A DNA stretch of 49,530 nt from Hyphomicrobiales bacterium (GTDB lineage: Bacteria; Pseudomonadota; Alphaproteobacteria; Rhizobiales; Rhizobiaceae). The stretch is taken from contig RXJA01000202.1 in assembly GCA_003963455.1 (NCBI GenBank), forward strand, positions 5,565-55,094. The letters run 5' to 3'. The notes beneath the pieces are model-generated. The model was not told the origin of the DNA. It was given only the letters and a program-made list of their open reading frames with translations, and did not search any database. The position numbers were made by a program, and so were the translations under genes. Positions within the stretch are counted from its first letter, which is position 1, and each line of letters begins with the position of its first letter. Of the stretch, positions 9,591-17,657 are shown piece by piece.

Positions 9591-10000
9591 TCTTCCCCTC
9601 CATTGCCATTGCCGTTTCCAAGCGCGCGCTTACCTGAGGCGATCTGTCGGCCGACCTGCTCGATGAATTTGTCGAAGCGCTCCTGCGCAATCGCCTGCGT
9701 TGCCTTGTCCGGGACGGGCGTGTGCGCATGAAGCGTGATGGAAAAGCGGATGAAGAGCGCCAGGCTCTCCAGGGTCATCTCCGCATCACGCCTGACATGG
9801 TCGAGGTCGCGGGAAAGACGGTCGAGCCTTTTGCCGTAGCGCTGGTCGAGCTCGTTCTCGCCGCGCCGCTCGATAAAGGCCTCGACCGCTTTCGCGACAA
9901 TCGCCGATTTGGTAGTCGATGGATTGCGGCTGAGGTCGTCCAGCTTCTCGCTCAGCTCGGGCTCGAGCAGAAACTGGTGGCGAATGCGGTGGGGCTTCAT
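9587..10000 (-). CDS. CopG/ribbon-helix-helix protein of the trb operon
   Basis: A 137-residue protein with an N-terminal ribbon-helix-helix region (RHQFLLEPELSEKLDDLSRN, then STTKSAIVAKAVEAFIERRG) of the CopG type, followed by a helical region with many Arg/Asp pairs and a Gly/Asn tail. It sits between traG and trbB in the same direction and overlaps trbB by four bases. RHH proteins at this position are likely to bind DNA, either as regulators of the operon or as relaxosome accessories; which of these applies cannot be read from the sequence. Confidence 0.85.
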   Translation of the reverse strand: MKPHRIRHQFLLEPELSEKLDDLSRNPSTTKSAIVAKAVEAFIERRGENELDQRYGKRLDRLSRDLDHVRRDAEMTLESLALFIRFSITLHAHTPVPDKATQAIAQERFDKFIEQVGRQIASGKRALGNGNGNGGEE

Positions 10001-10119
10001 GCGGCTCGTTCCAACTGGACGGCGCTGATGCGCCGACTGCAGGAACGAGCATCGTCGAGAGCTGCAAAATCGCTTATGGGCCTTATCTACGCCGAGATAC
10101 GCCCCGCTGCGGAAAGGGT

Positions 10120-12150
10120 TCAGAAGCCGGGCACGATGTCCTTGTCGTCGCCCTGGCCCTCGTTGACGCCATAGGCGCGCGCGGCCGTGGAAATCCGGTC
10201 CATGACGCGCTTGTCGGCGAGTGCCTCGCTATCATCGTCGACAGGCGTGAACAGTTCGCCCTGATCAGGCTCTTGAGGGACGACGATGTGTTCTTCCGGC
10301 AGACCCGGATGGCGCTGCTGCTGGACGCCGCCCTCGTCTTCGCTCGCCCCGCCACTGATATCGTCGTCGGCAGCAAGACGGCGATCCACGCCGCGCACCT
10401 CTCCGCTCCAATCATCGCCGCGCGATGCAGGACGATCCGCATATAGGCCGTCGCGCAGGATCGGCGCAGGCAGCACCCGCTCGGTAAAATTCTGATCCTG
10501 GTAGTAGCGCAGCTTCTTCGCTCGAATCGGCGGCAATCCCGAAACCAGCACCAATTCATCGGATGGTGGCAGCTGCATCACTTCGCCCGGCGTCAGGAGC
10601 GGTCGCGCGGTTTCCTGACGGCTCACCATGACATGCGAAAGCCAAGGTGCCAGCCGATGGCCGGCATAATTGCGCATGGATCTCAGTTCCGTTGCAGTGC
10701 CGAGGGCATCCGAGATGCGCTTGGCCGTGCGCTCGTCATTCGAGGAAAAAGCAATGCGCACATGGCAGTTGTCGAGAATGGCATTGTTCTCGCCATAGGC
10801 TTTGGAGATTTGGTTCAAGGATTGCGCGATCAGATAGGCGCGGATGCCGTAGCCAGCCATGAAAGCGAGCGCGGTCTCAAAGAAGTCAAGACGACCAAGC
10901 GCTGGAAACTCGTCCAGCATCATCAGCAATTGATGCTTCCGGCTCTTCTTCGGATCGCCCTCCAGGCGCTCCGTCAGGCGCCGTCCGATCTGATTGAGCA
11001 CCAGTCGCACCAGCGGCTTGGTGCGTGAGATGTCCGATGGCGGCACGACCAGATAGAGCGACATAGGCCGCTCGGCATCCATAAGGTCGGCAATACGCCA
11101 GTCGCAGGCCGACGTCGCCGCCGCCACGGTCGGATCACGATAAAGCCCGAGAAATGACATGGCGGTCGAAAGAACGCCCGAACGCTCGTTCTCCGATTTG
11201 TTCAGCACCTCGCGGGCCGCGGAGGCCACGACGGGATGGACCAGAGGCTGATCCGCGGAACCGAGGTGGTTGGTCGTCATCATCCGCTGCAGTGTCGCGG
11301 CAAATGAGCGTTGCGGGTCCGACAGGAAGGTGACGACGCGGGCAAGCGTCTTTTCCTGTTCGGCGTAGAGCACATGCAGGATGGCGCCGACCAGGAGTGA
11401 GTGGCTGGTCTTTTCCCAGTGGTTTCGTCGCTCAAGCGCGCCTTCCGGGTCGACCAGGATGTCGGCGATGTTCTGGACGTCGCGGACCTCGTCCGAGCCC
11501 TTGCGCACCTCTAAGAGTGGATTGTAGCGTGCCGATTTTGCATCGGTCGGATTGAACAAAAGGCAATATGAGAACATCGATCGCCAGCCAGAGGTCAGCT
11601 GCCAGTTTTCGCCCTTGATGTCGTGAATGACAGCCGAGCCCGTCCAGGAAAGGAGCGTTGGCACAACCAGTCCGACACCCTTGCCCGAACGTGTCGGAGC
11701 AAAGGCCATGACGTGTTCCGGTCCGTCATGGCGTAGATACCGAACCGTCAGCTTGCCAAGGAAAACGCCAGTTGGCCGAAACAGCCCAGCCTTCTTGATC
11801 TCCTTTGTCATGGCCCATCGCGAGGAACCATAGGTGGTGACCAACCCGCGCTGCCGCGCGCGCAACAGCGAGCCAGTGATCGCGGCGGCACAGCCCAGGA
11901 AGCCGCTAACGCCGGCAAGCGCACCCGCCTTATCGAAGACCTCAGGCGCATAGGCATCGAAATGGTACCACCATTCGAACAGTTTCCACGGCTTGTAGAT
12001 CGGCCAGTCGCCAACGGCGAACCATGGCCCGCCAAGTGGCGGCTGATGGTCGAGCATATGAGCGCACCATTGCGTCGCCGCCCAGACACCGAGAATAACG
12101 ATTGCGAACACAACGGCGATCTGCCCGATCAGAAGCTTCGTGGGCGTCAT
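10120..12150 (-). CDS. traG: Type IV coupling protein TraG (VirD4-like)
   Basis: TraG links the relaxosome to the Trb channel and drives DNA export. The 676-residue protein has two N-terminal membrane segments (about residues 7-28 and 75-97), then the VirD4 ATPase domain with Walker A APTRSGKGVG, Walker B LMMLDEFPALG and the IAQSLNQI motif. The C-terminus is acidic and variable, as in the family. It is the first gene of the leftward block; its 241-base upstream gap separates it from the plus-strand accessory genes and should carry its promoter. Confidence 0.97.
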   Translation of the reverse strand: MTPTKLLIGQIAVVFAIVILGVWAATQWCAHMLDHQPPLGGPWFAVGDWPIYKPWKLFEWWYHFDAYAPEVFDKAGALAGVSGFLGCAAAITGSLLRARQRGLVTTYGSSRWAMTKEIKKAGLFRPTGVFLGKLTVRYLRHDGPEHVMAFAPTRSGKGVGLVVPTLLSWTGSAVIHDIKGENWQLTSGWRSMFSYCLLFNPTDAKSARYNPLLEVRKGSDEVRDVQNIADILVDPEGALERRNHWEKTSHSLLVGAILHVLYAEQEKTLARVVTFLSDPQRSFAATLQRMMTTNHLGSADQPLVHPVVASAAREVLNKSENERSGVLSTAMSFLGLYRDPTVAAATSACDWRIADLMDAERPMSLYLVVPPSDISRTKPLVRLVLNQIGRRLTERLEGDPKKSRKHQLLMMLDEFPALGRLDFFETALAFMAGYGIRAYLIAQSLNQISKAYGENNAILDNCHVRIAFSSNDERTAKRISDALGTATELRSMRNYAGHRLAPWLSHVMVSRQETARPLLTPGEVMQLPPSDELVLVSGLPPIRAKKLRYYQDQNFTERVLPAPILRDGLYADRPASRGDDWSGEVRGVDRRLAADDDISGGASEDEGGVQQQRHPGLPEEHIVVPQEPDQGELFTPVDDDSEALADKRVMDRISTAARAYGVNEGQGDDKDIVPGF

Positions 12151-12391
12151 TGGCTTGCTCCGCTGTTTGGGGCAGACGGAGGGAACATCGTGCCGAGTGG
12201 CCGAAACTGGAACCTACCTCATGTACGACGTGGTGCGATGAAAGGTTGGTAGGCGTCAGGTACGAACTTCCGAATACCGAGCGAATTCCGATTCGCCTGG
12301 TGGTTCTATTCTTTGAGCAAGCAAATCCCACGATTGTGCGAGCTGGCCACGAACGGCTCCGCAACATTATTGAACGGAATGGGCAACAACA
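12151..12391. other. Divergent intergenic region between traG and the HEPN-like gene
   Basis: This gap should hold the promoters of traG (left) and of the HEPN-like gene (right). It contains a perfect small hairpin, GCGAAT-TCCG-ATTCGC, at 12281-12296, without a T-run, so it is more like an operator than a terminator. I cannot place -35/-10 boxes with confidence. Confidence 0.3.
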
Positions 12392-12889
12392 TTGGCTAGA
12401 AAACTGAAGAATACGTCGGCATCCAGTTTTCTGCGAGCCGCATGGGGACATGCACATGCAGCTCGCATTCTGCACCCCCACCTCGGATTGTCAGATGGCA
12501 AAACGAACGCAACGTTTTTCGCCTTCCATAACGTCCTAGGGTTCGCAATCGAGCTGTATCTGAAGGCATTCCTGGCGGGCCAAGGCTGGACCCTAGAGGC
12601 GCTTGCTAGCCCAGCATATGCCCACAAGCTAGACGCACTTTTGAAGGCCAGTGTGGAAAGTGGACTGTTTGACCAGATTGGCTTCCCCCATGTGCGCCAA
12701 TCTGCCCTTGAGCGCGTGGTTGCGATTATCGGGCCACGTTTCGCCGACCTCTCATATCGTTATATTGATGATGACAACAATCGATACGAATACGTTGAGA
12801 CAAGTGAATACCTTTGGCCGATACTCGAGGACCTCCAGATGAGGATCGAGAATTCTGGGGTCAGAGTTCCCTTGTCCGGACAAGCCTAG
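12392..12889 (+). CDS. HEPN-like domain protein
   Basis: A 165-residue protein resembling HEPN-fold proteins: the block HNVLGFAIELYLKAFLAGQG followed by YAHKLDALLKASVESGLF matches the usual helix pair of uncharacterised HEPN families (ELxLKAxL ... HDLxxL). HEPN proteins are often RNases or parts of toxin-antitoxin and defence systems; the classic Rx4-6H catalytic motif is not evident here, although RQSALERVVAIIGPRF contains basic residues. It stands alone, with no nucleotidyltransferase-type partner next to it. The GTG/ATG choice is not critical: the start at 12392 is a rare codon (TTG), and no closer ATG fits. Confidence 0.55.
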   Translation: MARKLKNTSASSFLRAAWGHAHAARILHPHLGLSDGKTNATFFAFHNVLGFAIELYLKAFLAGQGWTLEALASPAYAHKLDALLKASVESGLFDQIGFPHVRQSALERVVAIIGPRFADLSYRYIDDDNNRYEYVETSEYLWPILEDLQMRIENSGVRVPLSGQA

Positions 12890-13039
12890 TCGACATCAGT
12901 CGCCGCGGGTGTTTGGTTGCTCCTCCGTGGGGAGGGAGCAGATTTGAATAATGCCACGCCGCGACAATCCAAGCCGTAGATATTAGTGAATTGCGAAACA
13001 ATGCACATTGTGTCATTGTCCGCGCTGGGGAGCGGGGGA

Positions 13040-13429
13040 ATGTATCATCGAATTGTGCTTTGCCTAGCAGCAACGCTCGCAATATCGGGCTGCGCGCCTG
13101 ACTATCTAAACAACTACGACACGATGACGTTGGCATCGGGCGATACCAACAACACAAACAGTCTTTTGCAGACGGTCAATCCTTTCAATCCGAATAGCAA
13201 CAATGCGCACATCGAAGGCGACAGTCAGCGCATGACTGCGGCCGTCCAGCGGTATCGCGGCGTCGCACCTCCTGGTGCCACGCTTGGCAGGGTGCCCAAC
13301 AGCAGCGTGGATTTGGACTGCGCCGGTGGCAAGGGAAACAACCCGGTCGTGCAGGGTCCAGTTGCTGTCGGACCATCGGACCCGAACGGACTTGATCGCA
13401 ATCACAACGGCATCGGCTGCGAGAACTGA
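13040..13429 (+). CDS. Lipoprotein with an excalibur-like calcium-binding C-terminus
   Basis: A 129-residue predicted lipoprotein. The start at ATG 13040 gives a clean signal peptide with lipobox AISGC (MYHRIVLCLAATLAISGCAP). The middle is Asn/Thr-rich and low in structure. The C-terminal end, VDLDCAGG ... DPNGLDRNHNGIGCEN, has the Asp-rich DxDxxGxxCE signature of excalibur domains, with paired cysteines. It lies six bases before a nuclease gene that ends in a second excalibur-like motif, so the two are likely co-expressed at the cell envelope. Function is unknown. Confidence 0.6.
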   Translation: MYHRIVLCLAATLAISGCAPDYLNNYDTMTLASGDTNNTNSLLQTVNPFNPNSNNAHIEGDSQRMTAAVQRYRGVAPPGATLGRVPNSSVDLDCAGGKGNNPVVQGPVAVGPSDPNGLDRNHNGIGCEN

Positions 13430-13435
13430 CGGCCG

Positions 13436-14266
13436 GTGGAACCATCTCGCCACGACAACCGGTCGGACCAGTGGCGAAGGCGCACCGGCGCCAGGCGCTC
13501 GCGTGCGAGGCGCTGGGGAAGCGTGCCGCTGCGCCTGATCTTGGTGACCGCGGCCGCCGCAGGCGCAATTGTCGCGCAGACCGCAATCCAGCACAGCGAC
13601 ATTATTACCGATCTCAGTCTGTCGAGCTGGTCCGGACCAAAACCAGAGCCGATCGCCGGCGTCGCCTCGGTGATCGACGGCGACACCATCGAAATCCACG
13701 GTCAGCGCATTCGCTTCAACGGAATCGACGCCCCGGAAAGCAAGCAGTATTGCAGCGATGCCAAAGGCTTTGATTATCCGTGCGGCCGCCGATCAGCCAA
13801 AGCCCTGGACACGTTCCTGGCGGTTTCTAGGCCCGTGCAATGCATGTTTATGGCATGGGACCGCTATCATCGCTTCGTTGGGGACTGCCGACGCGCCGAT
13901 GGCGCCAGCGTGGCGGCATGGATGGTTGAACATGGCCAAGCGCTTGACTGGCCTAGATACAGCCATGGCGCTTATGCAGCGCAGCAGGCGGAAGCGGAGG
14001 CGGCCAAGATCGGTCTCTGGGTCGGTAATTTCCAGGCGCCGTGGGACTGGCGAGCCCAGCACGCGGAGGGAGCGGCGTCGGCGAGCCAGCCGCTCGGGAT
14101 CATCAGTCGGGGGCAGGTCGCACAAAGCGGTCATTCGTGCGAGCCGCGCCGCTATTGCTCGCAAATCAGCTCATGCGAGGAAGCGAATTGGTATCTCGAA
14201 AACTGCTCATGGGGCGGCAAACTCGACCGCGACAGAGATAGCATTCCATGCGAGGGGCTGTGCTGA
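13436..14266 (+). CDS. Thermonuclease-family (SNase) protein with excalibur C-terminus
   Basis: A 276-residue protein with one N-terminal membrane segment (about residues 30-48: PLRLILVTAAAAGAIVAQTA), a staphylococcal-nuclease domain (ASVIDGDTIEIHGQRIRFNG, then IDAPE, YHRFVGDC, and GHGQALDWPRYS-type closing), and a C-terminal excalibur-like motif (LDRDRDSIPCE). The SNase catalytic residues Asp in DGDT, Arg in IRFNGIDAPE and Glu in APE, and Arg in DRYHR are present, so it is probably active and exported or membrane-anchored. It begins at GTG 13436, six bases after the preceding lipoprotein stop. Many mobile elements of rhizobia carry such nucleases; the role in transfer or in uptake of DNA is not known. 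Confidence 0.8.
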   Translation: MEPSRHDNRSDQWRRRTGARRSRARRWGSVPLRLILVTAAAAGAIVAQTAIQHSDIITDLSLSSWSGPKPEPIAGVASVIDGDTIEIHGQRIRFNGIDAPESKQYCSDAKGFDYPCGRRSAKALDTFLAVSRPVQCMFMAWDRYHRFVGDCRRADGASVAAWMVEHGQALDWPRYSHGAYAAQQAEAEAAKIGLWVGNFQAPWDWRAQHAEGAASASQPLGIISRGQVAQSGHSCEPRRYCSQISSCEEANWYLENCSWGGKLDRDRDSIPCEGLC

Positions 14267-14304
14267 CCGTCGGCTTATTCCACAATCGCATTACGAGGTC
14301 CTAG

Positions 14305-14889
14305 ATGTCGGAAGACAGTCCAGCCAAGGAGAGTTCGCTAATCTCTGACAGGAAATGCGGCACGTGCACGCTGTGCTGCAAAGTGATGGGTATCGAGGAA
14401 ATTGCAAAGCCGCAAGGCGTTTGGTGTCCAGAGTGCCAAATCGGCCGAGGATGCAAGATCTACGAAAAACGTCCTGCCGAATGCCAAGCTTTCTACTGCG
14501 GATATCGCTCCTGGCCTGTACTCGGTGAGCATTGGTTTCCAGCCAAAAGCAAAATGGTTGTGGTTTCAGAATTGGCCGGAACCCGAATTGCCATTCACAT
14601 GGATCCTGGGCGGGCCGGCGCTTGGCGGGAGGAGCCGTTCTTTTCGGAGATAAAGAACTGGTCGAAGATGGCTGCCGCGCAAATGCACCAAGTCGTGGTC
14701 TGTATTGGGAAGCAAGCCATTGTGATTTTTCCCGACCGGGAAGTCGATCTCGGGCAGGTTGCAGACGACGAGCGCATCATGAGTGTGGAAACCAGAACGG
14801 CCGGCGGGTTGAAGCTCGATGCAATCAAGCTGAAGGCAGATGATCCACGTCTCGCCGGAAAAGACGTCGGGAAGGTGCACGTTGTCTGA
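14305..14889 (+). CDS. YkgJ-type cysteine-cluster protein
   Basis: A 194-residue soluble protein whose N-terminal third holds a YkgJ-like zinc/iron-binding cysteine cluster: CGTCTLCCKVM, then WCPECQIGRGCKIYEKRP and ECQAFYCGY. This family (CxxxCxxCC-type) is widespread and its reaction is unknown; some members are linked to flagellin methylation or metal handling. The C-terminal two thirds (KMVVVSELAGTRIAIHMDPG onward) looks like a conserved beta-rich extension seen in rhizobial homologues. It follows the nuclease gene by 38 bases in the same direction. Confidence 0.75.
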   Translation: MSEDSPAKESSLISDRKCGTCTLCCKVMGIEEIAKPQGVWCPECQIGRGCKIYEKRPAECQAFYCGYRSWPVLGEHWFPAKSKMVVVSELAGTRIAIHMDPGRAGAWREEPFFSEIKNWSKMAAAQMHQVVVCIGKQAIVIFPDREVDLGQVADDERIMSVETRTAGGLKLDAIKLKADDPRLAGKDVGKVHVV

Positions 14890-15180
14890 TTTTCGCTTCA
14901 GTGAAGGTCGACAAGCGCCGCCCTTCGCCTTGCCTAGTTGTCCAGTATGTCGTTCGTCGCCAGCCGCGCTTGCTCCTCGCCTAATCTCAAGCGGATCTGG
15001 TTCTCATATCCGGCATATCCGAACTGACCATCAACAGGCTGGATCCGCCGATGGCGAGTTGGGCGGTCGTGCGCGCGCCGCTGAGCCAGCTGTCGCCTCC
15101 CTCGAAGCGGAGAGCATTGAGTTTACTTCCTACGACCGTCGCAGCGCCGCGGTGCGGCTAGCAGATGCAAGGCATCCGAA
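14890..15180. other. Intergenic stretch, no gene recognised
   Basis: The single plus-strand frame through this stretch is Ser/Arg/Ala-rich with no recognisable domain, and the minus strand has short frames only. It could be a decayed gene, but no family can be named. Confidence 0.3.
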
Positions 15181-16008
15181 ATGACCAAACGGCAGTTGGT
15201 AATTATCCGCGTCCCAGCAGAGCTCACACATTTTACAACGCTAAGCGGACTGCAAGGAATTGTTGAGAAGAGGTGCCTTTGGTCATCGAATGTTTCATTC
15301 CTAAACGATCGGAAAGAATTGCAGCATGGTATCACTGCCGCAGAGAAAATTTTAAGGGAGTTCGCCGCGTCAAAAAAGAAGTCCATCTTCACTCGGATCA
15401 TTGACGATGTCATCGACGACCTCAAGCAGACCAAACTTCCGGACACTTATGCAACATGCTTTTGCACGTCGCACGATTTATTGAGCCAATGGAGAGGATA
15501 CGGAGGTCGGGTGCAAGGAGTAAGCGTTACCTTTGATGGAGCCAAATTACAGAGCTTGTTTCGCTCGCAAGGCGGTACGCCAATGGAAGTGATCTATGAC
15601 AAGGAGCGTACGGTCCGCCGTATCCGCACGAGCATCATCACGTTCTCTGGACTCGAGGATCTGCTGGCGGAGAAGGACGTGGGTCGGATTCGAGCCGAGA
15701 TGAAAAGACGCCTACCTAAGCTTGTCCCTCGATTCAAGGATGACGGGTTCAGCGAGGAAAACGAATGGCGATTTGTCATTCAAAAAGAAAACGATTTTGA
15801 ACATGTCAAGTTCAGGGACGCCGACGGCGTCTTGGTGCCCTATCTCGAAGTGGCCGTACCTGTTGGCAAGAGATTGCCCATCAAACGAGTGACGGTGGGA
15901 CCCGGCAAAAATCAGGAGCTGACCATGCGTAGTGTGCAGTTGTTCTTAGAAGCCAAGGGGTATGAAAAAGTGCCGGTCGACCCGTCCGCAGTACCCTACA
16001 GGAGCTAA
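15181..16008 (+). CDS. DUF2971 domain protein
   Basis: A 275-residue protein of the DUF2971 family. The typical blocks are visible: LTHFTTLSGLQGIVEKRCLW and SFLNDRKEL near the N-terminus, CFCTSHDLLSQWRGYG in the middle, and FSEENEWRFV towards the C-terminus. The function of the family is unknown; members occur often in defence islands and on mobile elements. Codon use here is less GC-rich than in the trb genes, which fits a separately acquired cargo gene. It stands alone in its direction, followed by 270 bases without a clear gene. Confidence 0.8.
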   Translation: MTKRQLVIIRVPAELTHFTTLSGLQGIVEKRCLWSSNVSFLNDRKELQHGITAAEKILREFAASKKKSIFTRIIDDVIDDLKQTKLPDTYATCFCTSHDLLSQWRGYGGRVQGVSVTFDGAKLQSLFRSQGGTPMEVIYDKERTVRRIRTSIITFSGLEDLLAEKDVGRIRAEMKRRLPKLVPRFKDDGFSEENEWRFVIQKENDFEHVKFRDADGVLVPYLEVAVPVGKRLPIKRVTVGPGKNQELTMRSVQLFLEAKGYEKVPVDPSAVPYRS

Positions 16009-16279
16009 AGGAAAGCCACTCGTCCGAAGCGATTTGGATTTTGCCGCCGAGAGCTTCGATCCCTCTCATGATCGCGCGATCGCCGATCTTGGTCTTCAGC
16101 ATCCGGCCGTCGAAGTCTGCGATCCCTTGCTGGCGAGGACAATATGCCCGGTCGGCAGATAAAATGAGAGATCTCAGTCCCCACAATTCACACGAGATTG
16201 CTACGCCGGTGACGAAGTCCGGCCTTGTGGCCAGCGCCGAGGTGCCAGATCATTTTCTGCTGAAACGAGGTGATTCGTG
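16009..16279. other. Intergenic stretch with a 12-bp palindrome and a possible gene relic
   Basis: The stretch contains the perfect palindrome GATCGCGCGATC at 16070-16081. On the minus strand a frame reads FDGRMLKTKIGDRAIMRG around 16050-16110, which looks protein-like but has no convincing start or family and overlaps the DUF2971 gene. It may be a relic of an older gene. Confidence 0.25.
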
Positions 16280-16771
16280 ATGAAGCAAGAGACACTTTCA
16301 AAACTGGATACAATTTTTGCGAAGCATCAAAAAACTAAAGATGCTGCGCTAGAGGCTAAGAAGAAGGGTGAAGACACGGCAACGAGTTTTCTCAAAGCAT
16401 TCCTCGAAAAACGAGAGAAGGTTATCCGACCGGCGATGGAAGCCGTGGGGGAGTACGTCAAAGGCAAGGGATACGCCTATCAGGTATCAACTGAAGATGA
16501 CAGGCCGTCCCCCGATGGACGGGGTCGACACACACCGGCGTCGATTCGCCTCACGATTTTTTTGGAGAACGGGCGCGGGCAGCTTCACGAGCACCCTGGA
16601 TACTCGGTCATCTGTGAGAAGGCCCAGCAAAAGGTACGTTTTCATGAAAATACAACCTCGCTTGGGCGCGGCGGTCATTCCGGACCTGCCGGTGAGTCGA
16701 AACTGGAAGACGTTACATCCGACACGCTCCAGGCAGGCATCCTGAAGGTTATCGAGGAGGTCTTCAGATGA
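16280..16771 (+). CDS. Hypothetical protein, first gene of an overlapping pair
   Basis: A 163-residue protein that I do not recognise. The N-terminal half is strongly helical and Lys/Glu/Ala-rich (a likely coiled coil at about residues 5-60), and the C-terminal half looks like a small alpha/beta domain (ASIRLTIFLENGRGQLHEHP ... VIEEVF). ATG 16280 is preferred over the GTG three bases upstream; AACGAGG lies before it. The stop overlaps the next start by four bases, so the two proteins are probably made together and may interact. Confidence 0.6.
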   Translation: MKQETLSKLDTIFAKHQKTKDAALEAKKKGEDTATSFLKAFLEKREKVIRPAMEAVGEYVKGKGYAYQVSTEDDRPSPDGRGRHTPASIRLTIFLENGRGQLHEHPGYSVICEKAQQKVRFHENTTSLGRGGHSGPAGESKLEDVTSDTLQAGILKVIEEVFR

Positions 16772-17022
16772 GCGGCATTCTGGAGGTCGGAAAGGACTAC
16801 CTTGTCACTCTTGTTGGCAACGCCCCTGAGGACCATTGCCGAGAGCGCGATGCAATTTGGCGAGGCGCCGAAGTTGATTTCCCTCTGGTCCGATTTCGGA
16901 GGGCAGACAGGAACGATTGGATCGTTAACGTGACATCGTCTCATTTTGTGAGCGCGCAGATTGCAAACCCGCCGGTCGATGACGAGGGCAATGAAATCGG
17001 CGCAATACCCGGTGAAGTCTAG
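16768..17022 (+). CDS. Hypothetical small protein, second gene of an overlapping pair
   Basis: An 84-residue beta-rich acidic protein (LEVGKDYLVTLVG ... NDWIVNVTSSHFVSAQIANP). I recognise no family. It starts within the stop of the previous gene (ATGA), so it is translationally coupled to it. Its 3' end overlaps the convergent phosphoribosyltransferase-like gene by four bases. Confidence 0.6.
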   Translation: MSGILEVGKDYLVTLVGNAPEDHCRERDAIWRGAEVDFPLVRFRRADRNDWIVNVTSSHFVSAQIANPPVDDEGNEIGAIPGEV

Positions 17023-17657
17023 TCGTTGTGGTCTGGCGGAAACACTCGACGGGCAACGAAAAACCCGACGATCCGAGCGCTGGGAAATTGGTTCCGTAGC
17101 AACGTATGCACGGCCCGATAGTGGACACCGGCGGTCAAAACGTCGTCGATGATGCCTATCCATTGCGGAACCGGAGCAAGTGTTTGGGGATCCAGCCGAT
17201 AATTGGCAAGCAGTTCGTCAACTGTCGGCCGCTCACCAGCGCCGGCCTCGTGCGCGGCTGCCGTTGAATTCACTTGGACGACCATCTTGCGAATGTCGAT
17301 CGGCGGATTTGAGCGTACCGCCCGGAATATCTCCGTCATCCTATCGTCGTAGTCCGGGTCTCCCACAGCCTTCGACCCAGGAATTGGAACGAAGGCCGCA
17401 GAATTCAACCAATCAGGGTTGATCGCGGTTCGAAAAAACGCCGCGCACTCGCCAATTACCCTTCGCTTGTGACGCAATTCTGCGGCGCTGCTACGGGAAG
17501 GCTTCTTTTTCAGATTAGAGATTAGATCATTGCCCGGACCAAACGCGTAATTCCGGCCAGACGTGTACTCCCGCCAGAAATAGCACTCGTCAGCGACCGT
17601 CAGCAAACTGTGATCGGCGATGATGCTGGCATCTATCCTGGTGAGCTTTTCAGCCAA
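17019..17657 (-). CDS. Phosphoribosyltransferase-like protein paired with DprA-like protein
   Basis: A 212-residue protein with a phosphoribosyltransferase-type core: the strand-loop WIGIIDDVLTAGVHYRAVHTLL at about residues 170-191 matches the PRPP-binding motif (hydrophobics-DDxxxTG), followed by a FFVARR strand typical of type I PRTases. The N-terminal 70 residues are not recognisable. It overlaps the end of the DprA-like gene by eight bases and is read from the same transcript. Pairs of DprA-like and PRTase proteins have been noted in surveys of bacterial conflict systems (recalled, not checked). The substrate cannot be read from sequence; a ComF-type competence role is an alternative. Confidence 0.65.
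   Translation of the reverse strand: MAEKLTRIDASIIADHSLLTVADECYFWREYTSGRNYAFGPGNDLISNLKKKPSRSSAAELRHKRRVIGECAAFFRTAINPDWLNSAAFVPIPGSKAVGDPDYDDRMTEIFRAVRSNPPIDIRKMVVQVNSTAAAHEAGAGERPTVDELLANYRLDPQTLAPVPQWIGIIDDVLTAGVHYRAVHTLLRNQFPSARIVGFFVARRVFPPDHND

Noticed and set aside
12281..12296. Perfect small hairpin GCGAAT-TCCG-ATTCGC as a terminator
   Set aside because: It lies in a divergent promoter region and has no T-run on either side.
15881..16186. Minus-strand frame with protein-like segment FDGRMLKTKIGDRAIMRG
   Set aside because: It overlaps the 3' end of the well-supported DUF2971 gene, has no ribosome-binding site and no recognised family; at most a relic.
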